Positions 6,971 through 14,096 of a DNA stretch of 22,228 nucleotides are shown one piece after another. The position numbers and the translations under genes were made by a program. Below the pieces are notes generated by a model. That model searched no databases. It saw nothing but the letters and a program-made list of their open reading frames with translations, and was not told the origin of the DNA. Source of the DNA: Planctomycetaceae bacterium (lineage in GTDB: Bacteria; Planctomycetota; MHYJ01; SBBU01); the NCBI GenBank assembly GCA_005239585.1, contig SBBU01000361.1, forward strand, positions 1 through 22,228, written 5' to 3'. Numbering within the stretch: position 1 is the stretch's first letter; the number at the start of each line of letters is the position of its first letter.

Positions 6971-7973
6971 TTGTAAACTCTATGAATTCATTAAGCTTCC
7001 TATAGGCCTGACCGCTTTCGATAACTGAGCGAGAATAAGATATCCCCTCGATGAAGCCTTTACAGCGGCCTGTTATCACAAATCCAGCCGCAGAATTAAG
7101 GAGCAATGTATCGAGACACGGGCCGCTCTTCCCCTTGAAGAGAGAAAGAGCTACTTCCTTATTTTCAGAAGGGTCCTTACACCTTATCTCGTCAATACTT
7201 GCCTTTTTTAATCCAACGTCCTCTGGCTTGAGCATATATTCTGAAGCGCTCCCGTTACTTAACGAATAGACATAATTGTCTGACAGAAACAGCTCATCCA
7301 ATCCGCTGGAATTGTTAAAGACCATAGCTGCCTTTGAGCCAAGAGAGGAGAGTGCCTTGGCCATTACAGGCAGGAGTTGACGATTCGGGACCCCCAGCAC
7401 CTGATAATTCGAACATGCAGGATTGGCAAGTGGTCCGATGCAATTAAATATCGTCCTGAAAGGTAGCTCTTTGCGTACAGATACCACATTCTTTAGCGCG
7501 GGATGAAAACTTGGGGCAAATAGGAATCCCAAGTTTGTTTTATCAATACTGGCCTTAACCCTTTCAGCCGGCAGATCTATTTTGGCACCAAGTAATTCCA
7601 ACAGATCTGCGCTGCCACACTTACTTGACGCAGCCCTATTTCCATGCTTGGCAACCTTTACTCCACCTGCTGCCAAAATCACAGCAGAGAGTGTAGAAAC
7701 ATTGAAACTACCTGACTGATCACCCCCGGTGCCACATGTATCAAGTATGACATCGTAACCTAGTTTAACTTTTATCATATGCTTTCTCAGTGACCTTGCA
7801 GCACCCGTTAGCTCTTCAGCAGTCTCTCCTTTAACCTTCAATAACGTGATGAAAGCAGCAATCTGCGCACCTGATGCAGTTCCAGACATTATCTCATCTA
7901 CACAAGACTCCATCTCCTCTTCTGCAAGCCCCATTTTCCCGATTAGTTTCTGCAACGATTCCCGAATTGACAT
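6963..7973 (-). CDS. trpD: Anthranilate phosphoribosyltransferase
   Basis: TrpD joins anthranilate to PRPP, the second step of tryptophan synthesis. The PRPP-binding motif DTCGTGGDQSGSFNVST and the anthranilate/PRPP motif KHGNRAASSKCGSADLLELLGA are both clear. The C-terminal half carries the expected FAPSFHPALKNV and FNCIGPLANPA motifs. ATG 7973 (MSIRESLQKL) fits the family N-terminus. An in-frame GTG at 7994 would add seven residues (MKKYTID); neither has a strong ribosome site. It is a stand-alone TrpD without a fused TrpG domain. About 60-80 nt separate it from the upstream MshEN gene, and I see no convincing promoter there, so it probably shares the upstream transcript. Confidence 0.94.
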   Translation of the reverse strand: MSIRESLQKLIGKMGLAEEEMESCVDEIMSGTASGAQIAAFITLLKVKGETAEELTGAARSLRKHMIKVKLGYDVILDTCGTGGDQSGSFNVSTLSAVILAAGGVKVAKHGNRAASSKCGSADLLELLGAKIDLPAERVKASIDKTNLGFLFAPSFHPALKNVVSVRKELPFRTIFNCIGPLANPACSNYQVLGVPNRQLLPVMAKALSSLGSKAAMVFNNSSGLDELFLSDNYVYSLSNGSASEYMLKPEDVGLKKASIDEIRCKDPSENKEVALSLFKGKSGPCLDTLLLNSAAGFVITGRCKGFIEGISYSRSVIESGQAYRKLNEFIEFTNA

Positions 7974-8056
7974 GTCGATAGTATATTTTTTCACAACTCA
8001 AAATCAAACCTTCTCAGACACGTATAAGATTTGTAAGGTGGAGTAAGAATCAAAAA

Positions 8057-8566
8057 TTAACCTGGTTTTGTTTTAGAGGGAGTTTCTTGCTTTTTGGCTG
8101 ACTGCTGGTCTGGCTGTGTTTTAATAGGATAAGATTTTTTAAGAGCAGCTTGAATTTGTGTTGCGGTAGAGACGTAAAGGAATGCTTGACAACCTGAGTT
8201 TTTCTCTATTTGCTCCACCATTTCATTATCAATTGCTCCTGAGATAGCAAGCAAGATTGCCTTGCCTATTTTATCTAGAATTACGACCTGCTTTTCATGC
8301 ATAGCTTCCGGTGTCATAACGCCATTGAAGTCCGGCTTTATATGGTACTTTGACGCATCAATATATGGAAGGCCAAATTGCTTAGAGATCGCAAATACAA
8401 TGTCTCGCTCAGAGATATAACCAAGTTTGACTAGGACTTCGCCAAGCAATTCACCGGTTTGCTTTTGTCTTTGAAGGGCCTCCTTTATCTGATCATCTTT
8501 TAAAAGACCCTCTTCAAGCAAGATCTCGCCCAGCTTTTTCTTGAGGAGTCTTGAGAGGTTTACCAT
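8057..8566 (-). CDS. Stand-alone MshEN / GspE-N domain protein
   Basis: This 169-residue protein matches the N-terminal domain of type II secretion/type IV pilus assembly ATPases (GspE, PilB, MshE). It shows KLGEILLEEGLLKDDQIKEALQRQ, then GELLGEVLVKLGYISERDIVFAISKQFGLPYID. A second half (MTPEAMHEKQVVILDKIGKAILLAISG) resembles the following subdomain. No ATPase domain follows: the protein ends in a Lys/Gln/Pro-rich tail (TQPDQQSAKKQETPSKTKPG). MshEN domains can bind cyclic di-GMP in known cases, so it may be a signalling adaptor for the PilT encoded 3 nt upstream; that is inference. Its start follows AGGAG overlapping the pilT stop. Confidence 0.82.
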   Translation of the reverse strand: MVNLSRLLKKKLGEILLEEGLLKDDQIKEALQRQKQTGELLGEVLVKLGYISERDIVFAISKQFGLPYIDASKYHIKPDFNGVMTPEAMHEKQVVILDKIGKAILLAISGAIDNEMVEQIEKNSGCQAFLYVSTATQIQAALKKSYPIKTQPDQQSAKKQETPSKTKPG

Positions 8567-8569
8567 CTC

Positions 8570-9634
8570 CTATCCTCTCGACATTAATTTCTTAAGTTCT
8601 TCCGGATCTGTCGAATGCGCTAATGCATCTTCATATGTAATCTGACTTGCCTTGTAAAGATCATGAAGAGATGTGTTCATTGTCTTCATTCCCATAGAGC
8701 CCGACGCTTGAATGATCGAATAGATCTGATGCACCTTGTTTTCTCGTATTAGATTTCTTACTGCGGGTGTTGCAAGCATAACCTCCAACGCAAGGGCTCT
8801 TCCCTTACCGCGAGCGCGCGGTATCAGTTGCTGACAGAACACCGCTGAAAGCGTGAGTGAAAGCTGTGTTCTGACCTGCTGCTGCTGATAACCCGGAAAG
8901 ACGTCTATGATTCTGTTTATAGTCTGTACTACATCACTTGTGTGCAGCGTTGCGTATGTCAAGTGTCCTGTTTCAGATATTACAAGCGCTGCCTCTACAG
9001 TCTCCAAATCTCTCATTTCACCTACTAGTACAACATCTGGATCCTGCCGTAGAATATGCCTAAGTGCGGACTTGAATTCATGAGTATCCTGCCCGACCTC
9101 TCGCTGATTTACAAGGGCACGTGAACTTTGATAAGTGAACTCAATAGGATCTTCTACTGTGATAATGTGAACATCCTGAGTTGCCGCTATGTATTCGATC
9201 ATTGATGCTATTGTTGTTGTCTTGCCTGAACCTGTAGCGCCTGTCACGAGCACTAATCCCTTTGGAAGATCACACAGTTCTCTACAGATCTTTGGAGAAA
9301 GTCCCAGCTCCTCGAATGATCTCACAACAGATGGAATAAGCCTTATTACCATACCAACAGCACTCTTTTGCTGTAATACATTTGCCCTGAATCTACCCAG
9401 ACCTTCGACTCCAAAAGAGAAATCCAGTTCCAAGTCCTTTTCGAATCTTGCTATTTGATCATTAGTAAGCAGGCTGTATATAATTTTCTTCGTGTCTTCT
9501 TTTTTAAGTTGTTCCATATCGAGCGGCAGGAGCTTTCCGTCCACCCTGATTCTTGGAGCTGAGTGAGCCGAAAGGTGAAGATCGCTTGCCCCGCGTGATA
9601 CAACTATACCTAAAAGTTCTTCTAGTGATACCAT
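8570..9634 (-). CDS. pilT: Type IV pilus retraction ATPase PilT
   Basis: PilT is the hexameric cytoplasmic ATPase that retracts type IV pili (twitching, adhesion, DNA uptake). The 354 residues have the normal length. The N-terminal PAS-like region ends near 110. Walker A is GATGSGKT (132-139), the Asp box is VEDPIEFTY (160-168), Walker B is DVVLVGE (200-206), and the His box is HLTYATLHTSD (224-234). The C-terminal VRNLIRENKVHQIYSIIQ is the PilT-specific helix. The ATG overlaps the EF-G-like gene's stop as TAATG, and AGGAGG repeats inside the Glu-rich codons ending that gene provide its ribosome site. No pilin assembly genes are adjacent, although a pseudopilin-like gene lies at 13136. Confidence 0.93.
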   Translation of the reverse strand: MVSLEELLGIVVSRGASDLHLSAHSAPRIRVDGKLLPLDMEQLKKEDTKKIIYSLLTNDQIARFEKDLELDFSFGVEGLGRFRANVLQQKSAVGMVIRLIPSVVRSFEELGLSPKICRELCDLPKGLVLVTGATGSGKTTTIASMIEYIAATQDVHIITVEDPIEFTYQSSRALVNQREVGQDTHEFKSALRHILRQDPDVVLVGEMRDLETVEAALVISETGHLTYATLHTSDVVQTINRIIDVFPGYQQQQVRTQLSLTLSAVFCQQLIPRARGKGRALALEVMLATPAVRNLIRENKVHQIYSIIQASGSMGMKTMNTSLHDLYKASQITYEDALAHSTDPEELKKLMSRG

Positions 9635-11598
9635 TAATCCTCCTCCTCTTGCTGTTTCTTGGATTTAGCTATTATCGATTCTGCCATTCTGTGGGGAAGC
9701 ACGTCGTAGTGAGATAACTCCATTGTGAAATAACCTTCTCCCGCAGTAATGGTATTTAGATCAGTGGAATAGCTCGAGACCTCCATCAATGGAGCGAGTG
9801 CTTTTACCACCTGCATATCATTCTCCGTATCAACAGACAAGATTCTTCCTCTTCTAGATGTTAATTGGCCTGTAACATCTCCGATAAATTTTGATGGGCA
9901 AAAGATCTGAAGATTAACAAGTGGTTCCAGAAGTACAGGATTTGCCTGCAGGAAACCGGCCTTGAATGCCTTGGATCCTGCCAACCTGAAGGATTCAGGA
10001 CCAGAGTCGACTTCATGATATGATCCATCTGTCAGTCTCACCCTGACATCTGTAACTGGATAACCAGCAATGATGCCCTTATCAAGTGCCTCACGAATAC
10101 CTTTTTCGACCGAAGGAACATACTGGGAAGGGATTTTTCCCTGTGTTATCTCATCTAAAAATTCAAAACCTTTTCCTCTCTCCACAGGTTCAACCTTCAA
10201 ATATACTTCTCCGTACTGACCGTGGCCACCCGACTGTTTCTTGTGTTTATGATGTCCATTTGCAGCAGCAACTATCGACTCTCTAAATGGTATCTTGGGC
10301 GTTTTAGTTATAACATTAACCTCGTAAATACGCCGCATCCTAACCAGTGTAACATCCAAATGTAGTTGACTCATAGCAGTAATAACAAGTTCATTTGTCT
10401 GTGGATCTCTCGCCACCTTGAATGTAGGATCAGAATCTGCCATTTTCTGGAGCGAAACAGAAATGCGGGCCTCATCCTGTTTCGATTTTGGTTCAACAGC
10501 AAGCGAGATCATGGGTATCGGAAATGGAATATCAGGACGCTTGGCAGAGTTCGAAGGATCACAAAAAGTATCCGATATTGAACTTTCTTCTAATTTAGTA
10601 ATAACCACAATGTCACCGGCAGGTACCGATGTAGTATTTCGCTGATCTTTTCCAAAAGGTTTAAATAGGTTTCCCATCTTCAATTGGCGCTTTGTACGTA
10701 CATTATATAGGGCCATATCGTTACTGAGCGTCCCTCCATAAACCTTAATATAGGAAAGTTTTCCCACAAATGGATCTGAAGTACATTTAAACACCTGTGC
10801 GGAAAATTTTTCCTCCGCAGTTGGCGCAGGAACAAAATTGACTAGTGCGTCTAAAACTTCTGTAATGCCAACACCTTTCACAACAGAGGTACAGAGAATA
10901 GGAACTATCTTTCGCTCTGTTATAGATTTTATAAGAGCTCCTTCTATCTCTTCCCTCGACAGCTCCTTGCCATCAAGGTATTTTTCCAACAATGCATCAT
11001 CCGTTTCGAGTATCCTCTCTTTAGCCGCGCTAACAATCGACTCGGATCCAGCCGGTGCAGAATCAAAGATGCTTGTAACCTTACTGATTCCCGGGCCTGT
11101 TTGATCCGGCAAATTTATAGGTATTACATTTTGACCAAAAGCTGTCTTTACAGAAGCGAGAAGTTTAGGGAGTTCTATGTTCTCATTGTCAAGCTTTGTA
11201 ATCAAGACAATTCTTACAAGATTTCGCTTTGTTGATTCTTCCCAAGTTTTTCTAGTATTCAACATTATTCCTGAAGCGGCGTTTATACAGACCATGCACG
11301 CTTCGACTGCTGAAAGCGCTGATATTGACTGCGCTATAAAGTCTGCATATCCCGGGGTGTCTATAACATTTATTTCTTTAGATTTGTAGTTACATGAGGC
11401 TATAGATAACTCGATCGTTACTTTTCTATCACGTGACTCCGGGTCGGAATCGAATATACTGGTGCCTTCATCTATCATACCCTGCCTAGGTACTGCCTTC
11501 GCCTTGTATAGTAGCGCATCGGCAATAGTGGTCTTGCCAGAGCTATTGTGCCCTACAATCGCGAAATTTCTTATGTCTCTAGTGTCGTATCGTGCCAT
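9634..11598 (-). CDS. EF-G-like translational GTPase (EF-G2/FusA2 type)
   Basis: This 654-residue protein has the five-domain EF-G layout. G1 is GHNSSGKT (16-23), G3 is DTPGYADF (80-87), and G4 is TKLD (134-137) rather than the usual NKxD. The switch I end is RKVTI rather than RGITI. Domain IV begins KHKKQSGGHGQYGEV, typical of the EF-G-like group, and keeps the tip segment GSYHEVDSGPESF. The GTP-binding changes and the KHKKQSGGHGQ signature argue for the EF-G-like paralogue rather than the housekeeping elongation factor. Possible roles are ribosome recycling or accessory translocation. ATG 11598 (MARYDTRDIRNFAIVGH) matches the family start; an upstream TTG at 11610 would lie almost at the predicted transcript start. 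It ends in EEED. Confidence 0.88.
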   Translation of the reverse strand: MARYDTRDIRNFAIVGHNSSGKTTIADALLYKAKAVPRQGMIDEGTSIFDSDPESRDRKVTIELSIASCNYKSKEINVIDTPGYADFIAQSISALSAVEACMVCINAASGIMLNTRKTWEESTKRNLVRIVLITKLDNENIELPKLLASVKTAFGQNVIPINLPDQTGPGISKVTSIFDSAPAGSESIVSAAKERILETDDALLEKYLDGKELSREEIEGALIKSITERKIVPILCTSVVKGVGITEVLDALVNFVPAPTAEEKFSAQVFKCTSDPFVGKLSYIKVYGGTLSNDMALYNVRTKRQLKMGNLFKPFGKDQRNTTSVPAGDIVVITKLEESSISDTFCDPSNSAKRPDIPFPIPMISLAVEPKSKQDEARISVSLQKMADSDPTFKVARDPQTNELVITAMSQLHLDVTLVRMRRIYEVNVITKTPKIPFRESIVAAANGHHKHKKQSGGHGQYGEVYLKVEPVERGKGFEFLDEITQGKIPSQYVPSVEKGIREALDKGIIAGYPVTDVRVRLTDGSYHEVDSGPESFRLAGSKAFKAGFLQANPVLLEPLVNLQIFCPSKFIGDVTGQLTSRRGRILSVDTENDMQVVKALAPLMEVSSYSTDLNTITAGEGYFTMELSHYDVLPHRMAESIIAKSKKQQEEED

Positions 11599-11612
11599 AA
11601 TTAACCACAATA

Positions 11613-11640
11613 ATTATATATATAACTCTTGAGTTGACAA
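11613..11640 (-). promoter_or_regulatory. Promoter for the EF-G-like/pilT/trp gene string
   Basis: On the minus strand, -35 TTGTCA (11640-11635) and a perfect -10 TATAAT (11618-11613) are 16 nt apart. Initiation is expected near 11606, about 8 nt before ATG 11598, so the transcript is close to leaderless. This is the only convincing promoter I see upstream of the eight-gene minus-strand string. Confidence 0.6.
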
Positions 11641-11658
11641 GCATGATGATTTTTATTC

Positions 11659-11743
11659 CGCCCTTTCTAATACGTGCGACTTTGTCTGCAATACGTTCGC
11701 AACTACTCTTTCCACATGATCCAATACTCTTGTGGAAAGGGCG
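11659..11743 (+). promoter_or_regulatory. Mutually exclusive hairpins upstream of the YfmF-like gene
   Basis: CGCCCTTTC (11659-11667) is the exact reverse complement of GAAAGGGCG (11735-11743). CTTTCCACA (11708-11716) is the exact reverse complement of TGTGGAAAG (11731-11739). The two 9-bp stems share 11735-11739, so they cannot coexist. A third 5-bp stem, TGCGA/TCGCA (11675-11679/11697-11701), fits inside the larger one. This is a switch-like arrangement 45 nt before the ATG; no known riboswitch class is recognised. Confidence 0.4.
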
Positions 11744-11787
11744 AAATTTATGTATCTTACATTCTCGACATAGTTTTAATCAGAAAT

Positions 11788-13104
11788 ATGAGAAAAGGTT
11801 ATCACAAGTTAGCTCTCCAGAAATCTATTAGCATAAATTTCTCTAGATTTGATATCTTTCCAGGATTAACACTACTTGTACATCCCACGCTAAAATTCAA
11901 AACGGTAACTATAAAGGCCTTTGTTCATCGGGACCTATCAGAAGAGGCAACTCTGCTTTCTGTGCTCGAATCTGTATTACAATCCGGGACAAGAAAACAC
12001 CCGAATACACGCAAAATCCAAGAATTCATGGATACACTCTATGGCGCATCATTTTCAACAGACGTTACCAAGCTCGGTGAACAACTCCTTATGACCTCTG
12101 CGATAAGCTGCATAAATGACCGCTTTACTGTCCAAGGCGATCCAATAGTGCAAAAGGCCATCGATTTCATATCGCAATCAATATTATATCCTGTTAAAGA
12201 ACATGGGCTTTTAAAGCGAGAATATGTTGAACTTGAAAAGGCAAATCTGATCAAGTTTCTAGAGGCACAGATAAACGATAGATTCAGCTACGCTATTACA
12301 AGATGCATCCATCACATGTGCCAAGGAGAAAGATTCAGAATTAACCAACACGGAGATATAAATAAAGTAGATAAAATTAGCGTTGCCGAGCTCACCTCCT
12401 TCCATAAAAAAATAATAAATGAATCGCCCATTTATATTTTCGTAGTAGGAGATGTTGTCCCGGATAAGATTGCAAAAAAAGTACACTGGTCATTTAAGAG
12501 CATTTCAAAGCGAAGCAATGTCAAAACGCCTTCTCCCACAGATGTAAAATTAATCTCGAATGGCTCGAGAGAAGTCAAAGAAAAACTCGAACTTGATCAG
12601 GCTAGAATTGTACTTGGATATAGGGCTGGGATATCAATAAAAGAAAAAAATTTCCCTGCTATGCTTGTCTTTAACGGCATATTCGGCGCCTATCCTCACT
12701 CCAGGCTCTTCACAAATGTGAGGGAAAAAGAAGGACTCTCATATATGATTACAAGCCTCGTGGAAAGAAGTAAGGGCCTGCTCCTTGTGGTAGCAGGAAT
12801 TAACCCTAGAGATTACAACAAGGCTGTTGATATGATAAATAACGAGATGGACTCGATCCGCAAAGGAAATGTCGACGAAAGCGAGATAGTCAAGACCAAA
12901 AAATTGCTGATAAACAGTGTGCAAGCAATTGACGACAGCCCGTCTTCCAGAATCAACAACTTTCTCGAAATGATGCTCAATAACACTTTCCTTAGAGACA
13001 GCGACATGATAAACATGATCCAATCTGTTACTGTAGATGACGTCATAAAAGCTTCATCAAAATGCAGGCTAGACACGATTTACTTCCTTGGACAATTTCT
13101 TTAG
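11788..13104 (+). CDS. YfmF-like M16 peptidase homologue, catalytically inactive
   Basis: This 438-residue protein has two M16 (insulinase/processing-peptidase) domains. The opening FPGLTLLVHPTLKFKTVTIKAFVHRDL and the stretch LESVLQSGTRKHPNTRKIQEFMDTLYGASFSTDV match the YfmF-type group. The zinc motif HxxEH is lost: the aligned segment is S-V-L-E-S before VLQSGT. The C-terminal domain shows FNGIFGAYPHSRLFTNVREKEGLSYMI, the conserved substrate-side motif. In Bacillus-type genomes YfmF pairs with an active partner YmfH, which is not in this window. The frame is open back to 11674, but ATG 11788 (MRKGYHKLALQ) gives a normal length and the upstream part looks like structured leader rather than protein. 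It is probably cotranscribed with the next gene (31-nt gap). Confidence 0.8.
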   Translation: MRKGYHKLALQKSISINFSRFDIFPGLTLLVHPTLKFKTVTIKAFVHRDLSEEATLLSVLESVLQSGTRKHPNTRKIQEFMDTLYGASFSTDVTKLGEQLLMTSAISCINDRFTVQGDPIVQKAIDFISQSILYPVKEHGLLKREYVELEKANLIKFLEAQINDRFSYAITRCIHHMCQGERFRINQHGDINKVDKISVAELTSFHKKIINESPIYIFVVGDVVPDKIAKKVHWSFKSISKRSNVKTPSPTDVKLISNGSREVKEKLELDQARIVLGYRAGISIKEKNFPAMLVFNGIFGAYPHSRLFTNVREKEGLSYMITSLVERSKGLLLVVAGINPRDYNKAVDMINNEMDSIRKGNVDESEIVKTKKLLINSVQAIDDSPSSRINNFLEMMLNNTFLRDSDMINMIQSVTVDDVIKASSKCRLDTIYFLGQFL

Positions 13105-13135
13105 TTCCTTTTTAAAACATGATAAAATCTATAGC

Positions 13136-13945
13136 ATGGGAAAGATAAAAATTATTATCATGGCGGCAGTATTAATATCAATGATAGCTCTGACTTCTGT
13201 CGCCTATGTAGGAGCAAAACACAGGGCACTAGTAACCCACTGTAAGAACAATCTTAGAAAATTAGCGCAGCTTTCCCTTCACGCTGTAAGAGAGACGATT
13301 ACACATGTACCTTCTGGAGATGAAAAAGTAGGTATAAGTACTGAAAAAGATTCCCTAGACGAGTTGCTGATCATATCGCACGTTCACCCAAATTCTCCAG
13401 CAAAAGCGGCCGGTCTTCAAATAGGCGACAAGATAAAAACAATCGACGATCAGGAGTTTAAGGAATCTGAAGATCTTGATGCCTACCTAAGCAAGAAAAA
13501 GCCCGGAGATGTCATAAAAATACTTGTATTACGTAGCGGTGACGAGCTTTTAAAGACAATAAATGTTACAAAAAAGCAAACAGGCAAGTCAGGCAGAAAA
13601 TTCTGGGTAGAGCTATGGGAAAGAGAAAAAACAATAAAACAGCCGATAAATCCACTCTGCTGTCCTTTTACGGGACACACATATAACGAGACCATGGAAT
13701 CCATTGACTATAGAGGACCTGCAAGGCTTGACTCCGAATCAGGCATAGACAAGGAGAAGGAAATCATAATAGCTGCTGATAGACACGGCAATCACGGCCA
13801 TGGAAATGGAGGAAATGTAGCAGTGATAAAGATTCGAATGATAAAGCAGGATCACGTAAAACACCCAGATTTCACTATCATGATACATACGTGCTCTGAC
13901 AATGATCCTTTGTGGTCAGCGGCAGCAATTGTAACCACTGACTAA
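13136..13945 (+). CDS. Membrane-anchored pseudopilin-like protein with inserted PDZ domain
   Basis: This 269-residue protein starts with one transmembrane helix (3-25, IKIIIMAAVLISMIALTSVAYVG) followed by THCKNNLRKLAQLSL (34-48), which resembles the Cys-x-NNLRQLG segment after the helix of planctomycete-type pseudopilins (DUF1559-like). A PDZ domain occupies about 75-145 (NSPAKAAGLQIGDKIKTIDD). The C-terminal part returns to pseudopilin style: PLCCPFTGHTYN (173-184), DYRGPA and DRHGNHGHGNGGNVAVIK (215-232), similar to the His-rich GGNVLF region of that family. No canonical prepilin peptidase site is visible before the helix. ATG 13136 is preferred to 13088, which would overlap the upstream gene. 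The PDZ closely resembles that of the protease at 14097-15179, convergent to it. Function unknown; a sensor or substrate-recruiting minor pilin is one possibility. Confidence 0.7.
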   Translation: MGKIKIIIMAAVLISMIALTSVAYVGAKHRALVTHCKNNLRKLAQLSLHAVRETITHVPSGDEKVGISTEKDSLDELLIISHVHPNSPAKAAGLQIGDKIKTIDDQEFKESEDLDAYLSKKKPGDVIKILVLRSGDELLKTINVTKKQTGKSGRKFWVELWEREKTIKQPINPLCCPFTGHTYNETMESIDYRGPARLDSESGIDKEKEIIIAADRHGNHGHGNGGNVAVIKIRMIKQDHVKHPDFTIMIHTCSDNDPLWSAAAIVTTD

Positions 13946-13951
13946 GTCCCG

Positions 13952-14054
13952 TAAAAATTTGCATTAATAGCTACAACTAGTGCATCCTATGGTGGTATTT
14001 TCAGGGGCTACGTTTATATTCTGTTTTATGCTATTTTTGCGTAAAATTTTTTTA
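13952..14054. repeat. Imperfect long inverted repeat between convergent genes
   Basis: The arm 13952-13971 (TAAAAATTTGCATTAATAGC) pairs imperfectly with 14030-14054. Strongest are AATAGC/GCTATT and AAAAA/TTTTT, with a 2x2 mismatch and small bulges. A run of seven T lies at 14047-14053. It sits between the convergent PDZ-pseudopilin and PDZ-protease genes and may terminate transcription from one or both sides. Apart from this the 151-nt gap shows nothing I recognise. Confidence 0.35.
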
Positions 14055-14096
14055 TGTGAAACTACTAGCATCAAAAGTAAACTTGAGGTGTACTCT

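Noticed and set aside
11674..11787. An N-terminal extension of the YfmF-like protein starting at 11674
   Set aside because: The added 38 residues (MRLCLQYVRNYSFHMIQYSC and onward) do not resemble the family and coincide with the alternative-hairpin region; ATG 11788 gives the usual length.
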